Shown here: positions 1-11,558 of the stretch, one piece after another
How positions within the stretch are numbered: position 1 is the stretch's first letter
Layout of the letters: each line of letters starts with the position of its first letter
Assembly (NCBI RefSeq): GCF_000313135.1
Contig: NW_004457586.1
Location: forward strand, 127,756-191,755
Direction of reading: 5' to 3'
DNA: 64,000 bases
From: Acanthamoeba castellanii str. Neff
Lineage: Eukaryota > Discosea > Longamoebia > Acanthamoebidae
Made by a program: the position numbers and the translations under genes
The notes under the pieces: generated by a model
Told to the model about the DNA's origin: nothing
Seen by the model: the letters and a program-made list of their open reading frames with translations, nothing else
Database searches by the model: none

Positions 1-2243
1 GGGAGCGCCAACAGCACCAACAGCAGCAGCAGTATCAGCAGGCGCCATCGTCATCACCGCCGCAGCAGCAGAGTCGGTGGCCGCCCAAGGAGGAGCGGCC
101 CGAGTCGAGCTTTTGCGTGAACTGGCGCGCACGCGAGGAGCTCTACCGCAAGAAGATCGAGGAGCTGACCGAGGCCGAGATCAGGGCCAACATTCAGTTC
201 TACGAGACGTCCGACCTGCTGGTGCTGGTCAAGAGCGTACGCGGCCGCAACGACCACGCCGCCTTCCGCATCCTCCAGCGGCACCTCGAGGAGCTGTATC
301 TCCTCAAGCACATCCTCTACGAGCGCGGCTTTTACCTCAACTCCACCGACCCGCCGCTGGCCACCGGGAGTCCCGATGCGGGCTACCACAGCCAGATGAA
401 GGATCGCAAGAGCCACAACCTCCACATTCGATGCGAAGCCAAGACTACCAAGAACCTCGCTGAGTATGTCCCATCTCACCACTCGTGGTAGCACAGCTGA
501 GCCGTTCTGACGTGTATGCACACACACACACACACACACAGGTGGTTGGAGATGATGGCACTGCCAGTAGCCACCAGACAGACGCGAACGCCCCGGACCA
601 GTTCCCACGCTTCCTCCACTCCTCCGCGCTCACCCTCCTCGTCAGAGATCAGAACCGAATCGCAGACGTGGTTCTCCAGGTACCCGTACTCGACATCGAG
701 CGCATGTGGTGCGATGGCTGAGTCTCGCTCGTTCGTGTGCGGTGTGACTGACCGTGTGCGAACGCACCAGATCGGCACGCAAAATCTATGCGGAGGTGAA
801 CTACCACAACGACGTGCTGGAACTCTACCAGCGATGTATAGACGTGCTGGAGTTTGCCGACATCGAGTCCAGGCTCGACTCTTCGCATTCGCACCAGTAT
901 GACGCTGTTCCATCACCCTCCACCGTTTCGTCGACCTCCACCGTGGGCCTCAGGTACGCGAGTTTCCCCATGAGACAGCCCTCAAAACTAGAGCCACTCA
1001 CTCCGCACACCGTCAACAGGGATCAGCTGCTGAGCAAGCTCTTTCTCGATTTTGGCGAGTATTTCCTGTGGTGCGGCGACTACGTGGAGTCGGCGCAGGC
1101 TCTCGTGAGAGCCTTGGTCGAGGTATGCTGGCGCTGCTTCCCAGCCCGCCAGACAGTGGCATAAGCCGCGCCCCTCGCTGACCGAGAAGTGGTCCACACA
1201 ACGCAGGAACCCGCCTGTCCACCTGCGCTGGGTCTGCTGCGGTGCAGCTTGCGATTCCTTCCCTCATCTGCGCGCCTGCAGACGGCTGGCGTGTTGGCCA
1301 AGCTGCCACCTAATATCCCTCCCGACGGGGACAAGGACATCATCTCACTCTTCAACCACGTTCTGAACGACCACTCCGGACCCTACTCCCTGCACATACG
1401 GTACTATATACTCTTCCCCACCGTGTGTCTCCTCGTTTTTGCTCCCCCCCCCCGGTAGCTCGCATGATGACGTCTCGTGCGTGTCGTGTGTGTGCGGTCA
1501 ATAGATTCCGAGTCTTGGCCTGGGTGATCGCTCGACTTCGTTACTATAAGGAGAACAAGGTGAACATCGAGGGAGTATACGGCTTGCTGCGCATTCTGGT
1601 ACGCCCTCTTACAAGCTTTGACTTGTATTGGCCAGCCATGCGTGAGGCCAGTAGCTCATACGCCGCTTTCGTGTCGCGTCTGTATGATAGGTGCGGCTGT
1701 TCAACGATGACAACAAGCACGTCAGGCAGCTGGCCAAGGGCGCCGTGTCCGACTTTGGCGATCGCGTGCTCCGCATCGTGGACAACGCCACCAAGGACCT
1801 CTTCAAGGAGTACCACGTCTTTTCCGCTGTACTCAAAGAGGTGCACACACTCTCTTTCTCTCTCTCTCTCTCCACCTCGGCCTTCATCTTCCACTCGATA
1901 CTCACCTTGGCGATGTATGTACAGAGGTCCGAGTTTTTCCAGCGCATGCTCGAGTCGGAGATGATGGAGGGCCAGCCCGAAGAGCCGATCACCATTCAGG
2001 TGGACAACCCGCGGGTCTTCCACGCCGCGATCGAGTACCTCTACACGCAGCAGATCATCCTCAACGAGGAGAACGCCGTGGACGTGCTGATGTGCGCCAA
2101 CCAGTACAGCTTCACCGACCTCCTCCACCTGGTCGAAGATTTCCTCTGCGTCCACCTCCAGTCCTCGTCCCTCGAAGAGACCGGTACGGCGCTCCTTCCT
2201 TCCTGCTACAACGCACCTGATGAATCGCTCACCCGCTCCGCTT

Positions 2244-2274
<31 letters not shown>

Positions 2275-4337
2275 CACTTGTACCATGTGACGGAGGGCAT
2301 GGTGTGCCCGCGATTGCAGGGCATACTGCGGCAGCGGCTGCGCTACCTCTTCGAGAAGACGATCGTGAACTCGGACCACGAGAAGTTCGTCAGCATGGCC
2401 CACGACTACCCCATCCTCAAGCGGCAGCTCTTCTTCACCGACCACTACCTGTGCCTCAGCCTCTACACCGGCAACAAGGTCCGCGCCTCCCCCCTCTAAC
2501 CAACCACTACACCACACCACCAAACACCGCACGCGGTGGTGTCGAGGCCATGCTTTCACACGTGTGTTGATTTTAACTCCGAACAGAACATCGCGATGTC
2601 GATGCTGAGCTGGGGCGTGGGCATCGAGCACAAGGAGAAGGAGAAGAAGGAGAAGAAGAAGGGGAGCAGCAAGTCCTCCAAGGGGTCCTCCAAGAGCAAG
2701 CCCAAGTCGCGCGTGCGCACCAAGGGCAAGGACAAGCAGAAGTCCTCCAAGGGCGGCACCAAGGACAGCAAGGACAAGGAGAGGGAGCGAGAGCGAGAGC
2801 AGCCCACATCGGAGGAGGACGAGGAGCGGGACCAACGGGGCAGCTACTCGTCATCGTCGTCGGCCTCGTCGACCTCCTTCACGCCCAGCACACGCCGGCG
2901 GCGCCCGCCGCCGCCACCCCCGACGAGTTCCTCCCGCTGGTGCCGCCTTGGTACTCCCACACCTCGCTGCCGGCCTTCATCGCGCCGCAGAGCGAGTTCG
3001 GCTCGCCCTCGCCGCCCTCGTCGCCCCGACTGCACGGCTCGCAGCTGGGCGTGCCCCCGAGCCCGATCGCCCTGTCGGGCTCGCCCCACTTGCTCTCGCC
3101 GCTGGCGAGCGCGGGGCCGGCACGCTCGCCGCCGGTGACGCGTCGCGACATGCGCGACTCGAAGGACAAGGAGGCCCAGCAGCAGCGCGACCCCATGCTC
3201 GGCTGCGTGACAATCCACGAGCTCAAGAAGAAGGAGAAGAAGATGTGGAAGGGCTGGGAGGCGCCGCTGCTGATCGCCATCCGAAGGGGCTATCCCGATA
3301 TCGTGAAGATCCTCCTCGACGGCGACGCCGACACCAACGTGTTCACTCACTCGGGCAAGACGCCACTCGAACTGGCCGTGAAGCGCGGTAAGTCAACACA
3401 CACCGCACACACACACACACACACCACACACACGGTGATTGACCGGTTTCATAGGTAAGAGCGGACCGGGCAGCGACATTGTGGGCATGCTCGTGGAAGC
3501 CGGCAGCGATGTGAATCGGCGCAGGACCAAGAAGGCGCAGGAGCAGCCCGTGTTCAACGAGGACATGTACGTGGTCCACTTCGAGCGCGAAAAGTACAAC
3601 GCCATCTTCGACATCAAGAACACCCTCCGGAAGGACACCACCCCGTTGATGGTGGCCGCCCAATACGGCCACATGCAGGTAAAGCCCATCAGTGCCCGGT
3701 GTTAAGGGATTGCTTTATCACGTTTAACGCCCAACACGAAAACCGATTGAACGATGCAGACGATCGAGTGGCTGATCGCCGGTGGGGCGGACGTGAACGT
3801 GGCGACGGAGAACATGAACACGCCGCTCATGGTGGCCAGCGCCTTCGGCCACCTCGAATGCGCCAACAAGCTCATCGAGGCGGGGGCGCAGGTCAACAAG
3901 TGCAACATCTTTGGATGGAAGGCGCTCCACTTTGCCGTACACGGAGGCTACGCAGACATCGTCATTGGTACCTGCCTACCTGCCTACCTGGCTGACACAC
4001 ACACACACAACACTAACATTGAATGCTCGACATTTAGCCCTGTTCAAGGCCGGGGCGAGGGACTCGCTTGCCATCCACAGCACCAACCCAGACAACACGA
4101 ACCCCAAGAGCAAAACGGCGCAGGTAAGCACGCGCCACCATCCCCCTTCTTCTTCCTTCCTTCTGTTCCGTGCCTCATTGTGTTGTGGGCGCGCAGGAAA
4201 TGGCGGTGGACGTTGGGCGAGACGACGTCATACGTGTGTTCGACATCTACCTCACCAAGATACCGGCCTACGAGCGCGAGATCAAGAAGAAGACGATCCT
4301 CGAGAAGAAGAACTCCTTCCATCACTCCAAGGGCTAA
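1..4337 (+). CDS. BTB/POZ and ankyrin-repeat protein, 5' end outside the window
   Basis: Thirteen exons: 3-463, 542-679, 771-1122, 1282-1400, 1505-1598, 1691-1840, 1925-2183, 2273-2478, 2587-3387, 3455-3678, 3760-3967, 4038-4123, 4197-4337 (TAA). The frame is open from the window edge with a poly-Q stretch, so the start is missing. A helical N-terminal region of no recognised family is followed by a BTB core split by an intron (FSAVLKE, then RSEFFQRML and AAIEYLYTQQ), a BACK-like helical part, a Lys/Ser/Arg-rich linker, and then ankyrin repeats (TPLELAVKRG, TPLMVAAQYGHMQ, TPLMVASAFGHLECANKLIE, KALHFAVHGGYADIV). BTB domains usually dimerise or recruit Cullin-3, and ankyrin repeats bind partners, so a substrate-adaptor role is an inference. 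Inside the linker, near 2885, the frame jumps by one base with no usable intron. About 1080 residues are visible. Confidence 0.8.
519..541 (+). repeat. (CA)n microsatellite forming a 3' splice site
   Basis: The run of CA units ends in CACAG, which is the acceptor of the first visible intron of the BTB/ankyrin gene. There is no pyrimidine tract in front of it. Confidence 0.85.
2244..2272 (+). repeat. (CA)n microsatellite forming a 3' splice site
   Basis: A CA run of about 28 nt ends in CACAG, directly at the acceptor of an intron between the BTB core and the following helical region. Confidence 0.85.
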
Positions 4338-4360
4338 CCCCACTGAGGCAACACAACAAG

Positions 4361-5041
4361 TTATTCTCCACTCCGTTTTGCATCAGGCCCGTCTTGCGTG
4401 TTGTCGTGCGGAGCGTGGCTCTGCAGATCGTGCAGAGAGACGTGTACTTTCGTGGTCTTGCACTTCTGCCACGTGTCGAGTGTGCCCGCGTCGAGTGGCG
4501 CTGTGGCGCCCCAGGTGAAGGCCAGCAGGTAGTCGGCCTGGGCGATGAAGGAGTTTCTCTCGTGGAAATCCCCGGTGTACCTCGAGCCGGCACCCGAGGT
4601 GGAGTGCCATCGCGATGTCGGCGAGGGAGTCCCTTCTCGTTGCGCGGCTGAACTTCTTGTGGTGGAGGTTGGCACTCTTGCCCGGGTTGGTCTTCCCAGT
4701 TCTTCGCCCCGGAGTCGTGGAACGCGGGAACGTCGCCGTCCCACGCGCAGGGGATGTGCAACGTGAGCGACCGGGGCTCGCTGGAGAGGTGAGGAAAGAA
4801 GAAGCAGCACGGCCAGATGACCTTCAGACGAGAGAGGACTTGGCGGTGGTTCTAAGAAGAGGGTGTAGCAGATTGTACCGGCCCAGGCGGCTCCTCCGCT
4901 TACAAGATCGACGTCGTGCCATTCCAGACTCCAGGTCTGTGTGATGACGCGCTCGGCCTCCGCAAACATGAGATCGAAGAGCTGGGCCGTCATGAGCGGC
5001 CCCTTGCGGCCTGCAGTACCCACTATCGCCACGCGGGGCAT
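4361..5041 (-). pseudogene. SLOG/Rossmann-like nucleotide-binding protein, frame broken several times
   Basis: Read from 5041 down, the first segment starts MPRVAIVGTAGRKGP and contains a glycine-rich VSGGAAWA loop typical of SLOG (YpsA/DprA/LOG-like) folds. The next recognisable segment (TLHIPCAWDGDVPAFHDSG) is in another frame. NPGKSANLHHKKFS and SLADIAMALHLGC are in a third frame, and FHERNSFIAQADYLLAFTWG, GGTLDTWQKC-like residues and the stop at 4361 return to the first. Each shift has the same direction (one extra base). The first could hide a short intron near 4780-4890. The second sits at GGGAAGACCAACCC and the third at a GGGG run near 4578. This is either a decayed gene or a locus with assembly insertions. 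It lies 23 bp from the convergent BTB/ankyrin gene. SLOG proteins bind nucleotides or nucleotide-derived ligands; the ligand here is unknown. Confidence 0.6.
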
Positions 5042-5139
5042 CTTCTGGTGCAGCCAGCTCGTTCGTGTTGTTCACAACTCGAGTACAAAAATGGAAGAAT
5101 GATGTGTAACGGGATGTTTGCAACAAACCCAACATCGCC

Positions 5140-6835
5140 TTAGACGATGGAGGACGTGGAGACCTGAGCGACGGCGCAGGCGTCCTGACCGAACTCGAGG
5201 TACATGTAGCCCTGGAGTCCCCAATCGGCGCCCCACGAGTTGCGGATGATCCAGTAGGGCGGGTTGGCAGCCAAGTTGTAGCCAACTGCAGTTGTGAACC
5301 ACACGATGTGATGAGATGATGTTGATATCTAGAGCATAATAACACCACGTCACTCGATCACTGCTCGTATCAAGTTGTAATTATTACCTGCAAGCACGCA
5401 ATGATCAATGGACGTAGTGCACGCATCGGCGGTGTAGACGCCGCCTGCACCAGACGCAGAAGAGGTGTCAGCAACCCACATCAACGTGTGTAGCGACGCG
5501 CGAGTCGCACAGCACGCGTGGACAGACCAAAGCCGTACCGGTGTAGAGGGACCATTGCGAAGCATCGACGCAGACAGAGATGGGGCCATGCTGGGCCAGG
5601 TAGTTGGCCTGCGCATCATAACACACACCAGAGGTGAGAAAAGAGCGAAGCCAAAGAGCGAAGACAGGCGAGCCCTTGGGGGGGGGAGGTGTACCATCTG
5701 GTGCTCGTCCTGATCCGTCGTGGTGTAGGTCCAGTCAGAGATCTTGGCCACCACCTCGCCTGAGTTGTAGGCGCAGTTGCCATCGGCCGCAGTGTAGGGG
5801 TAGTCGGCAAGAGGCTCCAGACCCGGCGCCGACATCACGTACTGCACTCAGATGCGGTGGCAGGGCACACCTACGCCCGTCAGCACACGACACACGCGGA
5901 CCTCGACAGAGGGGAGAGAGGGCACCTCGTAGGCATTGTAGGGCCAGCCGCCGCCGCAGCCAGAGTCGGTGGAATCGCAGTCGACGATCTGCTGCATGGC
6001 GAGCTCGGTCAGCTTGTTGCCGGCGAGAGCCCACTGCGACTCGATGTTCTCGGTCGCGGAGAACGCCCTGCACAGCCCCGAGCGAACATGACGTCAGTTC
6101 TCCTCATTGCTATTGCGGCTGTGCCGTTCACGAGAAGAACGAGTGCAGCTGGTGGAAGGCGCGACAGCATACCAGCACGAACCGCACTGGCCCTGGTTGT
6201 ACACGGGGGTCACGACGCCCGTCTTGTTGCGCCAATCGAACGAAGTCGGGGCCTGCACAGAGGTAAAGACGCGAGTCACATAAACGTACGGTGAGGTGCG
6301 GCGGCAAAGCTGCTGGTGTGTAGGCCAACCGTCGGATTGGGAAAGATGAAACGATAGAAGATGAAGTGGTGGTACAAACCTTGAGGCCGGCGTAGGTGGG
6401 TCCACGGACGCGCTTTTCGGTGGGCAGGGGCGGCGGGCGCATGAGCACGCGGTTCTGGAACTCCTCCTGAGTCATGTCCGCGAACTGGGTGATGCCGTGC
6501 TGCGTCTTGCCCTGGGCATCGAAATAGTTTATGTACATCTCAATCAACATCTCTCTCATCTATGTGAGATCAATGGAAAGACGTACGGCATACTTGGCGT
6601 TACGAGCAGCGATCTTGGCGAGGTTGTGGGTGAAGATGCCGAGCCTGTGTTCGTACTCGTCGCTCGCGGCCGCGTAGTGCTTGCCGTAGCGCACGAGGAA
6701 GGCATCGAACTGCTCTCTGATGGCCGCGTCGCCGGCCGACGCCGAGTCGTAGGCCTGCGCCTCGAAGGCCAGAGTAACCATCGCCAGCATGGCGAGGGCT
6801 GCCATCACTACCGCACGCGATCTCATCTGCATCAT
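5140..6835 (-). CDS. papain-family (cathepsin L-like) cysteine protease
   Basis: Eight exons: 6835-6587, 6511-6380, 6252-6173, 6067-5926, 5841-5695, 5608-5539, 5444-5388, 5285-5140; all phases agree and give 340 residues. An N-terminal hydrophobic signal peptide ([13 protein letters not shown]) is followed by an I29-type inhibitory prodomain ([25 protein letters not shown]). The mature enzyme starts near APTSFDWR. The catalytic Cys lies in [11 protein letters not shown], the His in [12 protein letters not shown] and the Asn in [12 protein letters not shown]; the oxyanion Gln precedes the Cys. The [14 protein letters not shown] stretch carries family disulphide cysteines. The length is usual for cathepsin L-like zymogens. 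The expected role is lysosomal or secreted proteolysis after acid activation of the proenzyme. A downstream ATG at 6826 is an alternative start. Confidence 0.92.
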
Positions 6836-8005
6836 CTTGTCAAAAGATCGAAAAACGCAGGGCAGTGAATAAGCTAATTCAAGCACTAGTGGGGACGAGG
6901 GTAAGGATGGAGATAGGCCTACCTTTGACGATCGAGTTGCGTGTAACAACGCACTCTGCTCGTTATCTACCTGTGTCATTTAAAATTAAACAACAGCTGT
7001 GTCGACATTCCATGAATAGCTGAAGGGAAGCCCTTCGATCAAAAAGAGTGCAGCGACCAACCAAATGAAAGCCACTCCTACACCATTGCCCATACTCCCA
7101 CATCCCGCCAGAAGGTTTGCAGTGCCCTGGTTGACAGCCAAGTACTTAATGTGCCGTGTGCGTGCAGCCTGACTGATAATCCCAATACGGTGCCGCAAAG
7201 GGCGGCTCTCAAGCCGCCACGGCTCCTGCCCCTGTCTGACCACAAGGCCCGGAAAAGCGGAGACCAGTGCCGGAGCACCAACGCCAAAATCGAACAAGTG
7301 AAGAGAGCGATAGGCCAAGCGAGGACGCCGCCGCACCATGCTCTAAAGATGTGCATTTTTTTCACCTTCACTCTTGCCAAAACTCCGTATTCTTGTCTTT
7401 CGTCCTCTCCGTATCTGGTGGGCTGAACGCACTCACACGCCTTCCACCTCCAGGATTTCGTTGCAGTTTGTCCTTCGGTTCGTCGCGTGTCCCCTCTTCG
7501 TGCGCGTAGTGGTTGTCATCAGATCGACCACATACACCCGGGCACATCCCGCCAACCTCGCCCAATCATTACACGACCACTTAGCCGGTCTGAAATGCGA
7601 TTGGGCGTGACCCTCATCACCGTGGAGGCGGCCGAAATTTCCAATCGATTTTCGCCGGGACACGATTAATATCGCCCGCCTTGTTGGCGGGGGCGTGGGT
7701 TGCCTCAAGAGCCCACGCCGTCTTTATCAGCCCCCAGCAGCCGCCTCGCTCGTCAGTCATTCAACTCTCCTCTGCGAACCGCGCACCTCTCCTCCACCGC
7801 CTCGCCGGTTTCTTGTCTGCTAAGTGTACAACGACCCCGAGGTCTCTCTACTCAAGAATCATCCAGAATCAGAAAAGCATCGATCTCAAGCAACAACAAC
7901 TGCACATCAGCTCCTCTCGCGTTCGATTTCCGAAAGAAGAAAAGTCCTCAACGACGATTACTCGACAGTAGATAGCACCTACACAACACACCACACAACA
8001 AGAAG
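6836..8005. other. divergent intergenic region, protease (-) and TOM1-like gene (+)
   Basis: I see no convincing coding exon here. The part nearest the + gene, about 7800-8005, is rich in AC and AG runs, which suits a 5' leader. A GC-rich segment near 7672-7695 contains GGCGGGGGCG next to CCCGCC, a possible promoter element. No clear TATA box was found. Confidence 0.4.
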
Positions 8006-10326
8006 ATGTTCGGACGATACGATACGTGCCAGACCGTGAACAAGCCGGTGCGCGACGCGGTCTACTACAGACTCAAGTCCATCCAGCGACGCGCCGTGCG
8101 TCCAGGACTGGTCTCGCCCGACTGGGAGACCAACCTCTACTTCTGCGGTGTCGTCAACAAGTACCAGAACAACCACTCGTACGCGGCCTCCCCTCCTTTC
8201 CCTGATCTCTTCTTCTTCTTATTCGTTGCTCCGCTTCTGTTGTCTCGGGAAGCATCATCTTACGCATGATTGTTTGTGGGTGCCCACAGTCATGAAGCCG
8301 CTCTCGGCGTCATTCACAAGCGCCTGCTCGCCGGACTCCGTCGCGTCAAGCGTTCCAACCGAATCACTTACCTCTCCCTCATTGTACGACCCCCCCCCTT
8401 CGTCGTCTTCGTCTTCTTCCCCTGTTTTTCGTGGTCGTTCTCGGTTGCCTCGCATTCGCTCTTAGCGCGTCGTCGTATTTCTTAAATTCTTACGCTTCGC
8501 TCTTTGCCCCCCCCCTTCCTCCTCCGGTGCAGCTGTTGGAGACCTGCATGAAGAACTGCGGCACCCGGTTCCACTATGTGGCGGCCGACGAGGCCCTGTT
8601 CAAGACGCTGCTGCGCCTGGCCCGCCCGCGCATCAGCGGCAAGCGCATGTTCGGCGTGAGCTCGTCGGGCAACTACATGCGCGACCTCATGGAGGAGCGC
8701 GTGCTGCTCCTCATCCAGGCCTGGGGCAAGGCCTTCAGCGACCGCACCAACGGCCGCATGAGCCTGTACACCCACCACTACAGCCAGCTGCGGTCCAAGG
8801 GCGTGCGCTTCCCGCCCGAGCGGCCCGAGGACGAGGTCTTCTCCAAGCAGGAGAAGGAGGCCCAGGGCCGGTCGTCGCGCAACACGCAGATGGACGAGGA
8901 GGAGGTCAAGTCGATCCTCAACCCGCTCAAGGAGTCGATGGACGTGCTCGAGGAGATGCTCAACTCGCTCGGCCCGCGCGACAACCCCGAGAAGGACCCC
9001 GTCATCCAGTCGCTGGTGAGCCTGTGCAAGGAGGCCAAGCCGCGCGTCATCAAGCTCATCGACAAGTGCGTCGACAACGAGCACCTCACCGAGTTCCTCA
9101 TGAACACCTTCGACCGCCTCGAGGAGCTCCTCAGCCAGCACGAGATCAAGTGCGGCCGCACCACCGGCGCCCGCCCGCTCAAGTACGAGACCTCGCGCCC
9201 GCCGCGCGAGGGCGGCGCTCCTCGCAGCGGCAAGTCGTCCAAGTCGAGCCGCGGCAAGCAGGACGACAGCGACTATTCGAGCGACGACAGCGACGATGAC
9301 GACGGCGAGGAGAACTACGACGACGAGAGCGACGACGACGACTACCTGCGCGGCAGCAACAAGGGCGGCAACGTGCCCAAGGAGAAGAAGGGCAGCTTCG
9401 GCACCCTCTCGCGCAAGCGCAGCACGTCGCTGCCCCCGCGCGTCCAGCAGAACCCGACCTCGCCCTCGCAGCAGCAGCTCCAGCAGCACTACCAACAGCA
9501 CCAGCAGCAGCAACAACAGCAGCGCGCCACCCAGAACATGTCGGCCCCGTTCGCGCCCGTCGCCTACCAGCAGCCCCTCTATGGCGCCACCCCGCAGCCG
9601 CAGGCCGTGCCCGGCGCCCAGGACGACTACCAGCAGCAGCAGCTCCAGCTGCAGCAGCAGATGCAGAGGCTGCAGATCCAGCAGCAGCAGCAGCAACAGC
9701 AGCTCCAGCAGGCCCTCGCCCAGTCGCCGGCCTCGCCGCTCAGCCCCCGCGGCACCGGCGGCTACACCGCCGGTCAGTTCGCCGGCCAGCCCGGCAGCCA
9801 GGGCCAGCAGCAGCCGCAGCGCGTGATGGACGTCGGCCGCATGTCGACCGATGACTTCAACAGGCTCGCCGCCCAGGGCTTCAAGACCATGGACCCTGCC
9901 GCCGGCCACGCGGGTCAGCCATCGCCCATGTCCCCGTTCTCGGCATCGGCACCCTCGATCCCCTACGCCGGCCCCATCTCTCCGCCGCACTCAGCTGGCA
10001 GCCAGCCCCACCCTCAGCAGCAGCAGCAGCAGCAGCAGCTCCAGCAACAGCAGTACGCCCTCTACCAGCAGCAGCTCGCCCAGCAGCAGCACCTGCAACA
10101 GCAGCAGCTCCTTCAGCAGCAACAACAACTGTGGGGCCAGCAGCAGCCCGGCAGCCAGGGCCAGCAGTGGCAGCCGCAGACGCTGGCCCAGCCCTCGAGC
10201 AGCCACGGCTCCTTCTCGCTGATCGACTCCGACCTCGACTTTCTCGCCTCCGTCGGATCCGGCAAGGGCCAGATGCCTCAGCAGTACCAGTACCAGCAGC
10301 AGCAGCACACTCGCTCGGCGGCCTAA
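8006..10326 (+). CDS. TOM1: TOM1-like VHS/GAT endosomal sorting adaptor, Gln-rich tail
   Basis: Three exons, 8006-8178, 8290-8383 and 8533-10326, give 686 residues. The first about 180 residues are a VHS domain (VSPDWETNLYFCGVVNKY, LLETCMKNCGTRFH, LMEERVLLLIQAWGKAF). A GAT domain follows (EEEVKSILNPLKESMDVL, NEHLTEFLMNTFDRLEELL). The C-terminal half has an acidic Ser/Asp stretch and long poly-Q tracts, and ends near a clathrin-box-like LIDSDLDFL. TOM1/GGA-type proteins bind ubiquitinated cargo and clathrin on endosomes. In Dictyostelium and relatives a Tom1 protein serves as the ancestral ESCRT-0; that role is inferred here. The annotated stop at 10324 may be artificial, because coding-like sequence in another frame runs on to 10505. 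Confidence 0.87.
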
Positions 10327-11186
10327 AGTCGAACCTGACCTCGAGCTTGCCCACGCTGCCCTCGATGGACCACCACCAGCAGCAGCACGCCCCCTACGGC
10401 GGCCCGGGTGCCTACCAGCGGTCGGCGAGCGTCGCCAGCGGCCTTCCGCCTCCGCCTGCCGCCCACCGTTCCCGTACCAACTCGCGCAACGGCCAGGCCT
10501 ACTGAGCTCAGCAGTGACTCTACAACACACCCGACCCGCGAGAGGCTCGACCAGGACAAGACCTCCCCCCGCAGCGTTGCAGTCGCCGACGGCGAATTCT
10601 CCCCTGCAGCTTTACCTCCGAAGACACTTGTAGTGGCTGGCGCTTGGCCGCCAAGTCGTTGTACAGAATATTTATTTGTTCCCCATACCCACTTCGGTGT
10701 TGTGCACACTCCTGTCGCGCCCGCCCCTGCCTTGCCATCACTCAAGTTCCGGCAAAGGGCAATGTCGGCCAGCTCAGGGCTTGTGCCCGCGGGTTTTGCC
10801 GTACTTGCGCCGTCGCCGTCTCCAGAAGAGGGGTGAAGGCTGACGACAACCCTTTGTTCTGCTGGGGGCAGGCAAGCCACCCAGCTGCTGATAACATCAT
10901 TCACTCTTGGTAAAGTACACCTCGTGCATGCATCTCTGCTGTGCGGCAGTGCCTGGCCAAACTGCGTTAGCTAGCTCCCAGTTGCTCTGCTTGGAACGAC
11001 CAAGCACCATTGGGCAGGAAGGCTGATTGTGGCGATACTCTCTCAAAGAGATGGTAAAATGTTAACAGCAACAATTCACCGTGCAGCCAGATCAAAGATC
11101 TTTGATCGACAGCAATGAATGAGGGAGAGGTTCGATTTATTCGGAGAGCTAAAAGAACCGATAGGGGGTGCGGGGCATTTGAGAGT
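10327..11186. other. convergent 3' intergenic region
   Basis: This is the shared 3' flank of the TOM1-like gene (+) and the P2 gene (-). Positions 10327-10505 may be the true end of the TOM1-like coding region in a shifted frame. Beyond that I see nothing coding. Confidence 0.4.
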
Positions 11187-11558
11187 TTAGTAGTCCTCCT
11201 CATCGCCGCCGAAGAGACCCATACCACCATCACCACCACCATCACCGAAGACGTCATCGTCCTCCTCCTCCTCCTTCTTCTTCTCCTCAGCCTTGGCAGC
11301 GGGGGCAGCACCACCGGCGGCGGGGGCAGCAGCGGCGGCAGCGGGGGCAGCAGCACCGACGGGCACGGCACCGAGCTTCTTCTTGCCCTCCTCGATGACC
11401 TCGAAGACGTCCTTGCCGCTCAGCTCGCCGACGAGGAGCTCAATCTTCTCATCCTCAGCCTCAACGCCGACAGACTCGAGGATCTTCTTGATGTCAGAAC
11501 CAGAGGGGGAGGAGTTCCCGCCAAGAACTGCAAGCAGGTAAGCCGCAATAATTCGCAT
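11187..11558 (-). CDS. RPLP2: 60S acidic ribosomal protein P2
   Basis: A single exon of 123 residues begins [15 protein letters not shown], the classic P2 N-terminus, followed by [20 protein letters not shown] and [19 protein letters not shown]. Then come an Ala/Pro-rich hinge and a charged Lys/Glu stretch. P1/P2 dimers form the ribosomal stalk that recruits elongation factors. The C-terminus is unusual: the canonical eukaryotic end SDDDMGFGLFD is replaced by a Gly-rich segment ending [11 protein letters not shown], so MGLF is kept but is followed by an acidic extension. The gene shares a 378-bp spacer with the divergent VPS26 gene. Confidence 0.95.
   Translation of the reverse strand: MRIIAAYLLAVLGGNSSPSGSDIKKILESVGVEAEDEKIELLVGELSGKDVFEVIEEGKKKLGAVPVGAAAPAAAAAAPAAGGAAPAAKAEEKKKEEEEDDDVFGDGGGDGGMGLFGGDEEDY

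Noticed and set aside
6986..7380. Minus-strand open frames upstream of the protease gene
   Set aside because: No domain, no splice continuity and weak codon bias; more likely promoter or leader sequence.
8482..9990. Long minus-strand open frame of about 500 codons opposite the TOM1-like gene
   Set aside because: It is Leu/Ala/Arg-rich, the mirror of the poly-Gln and GC-rich codons on the real strand, and has no domain.
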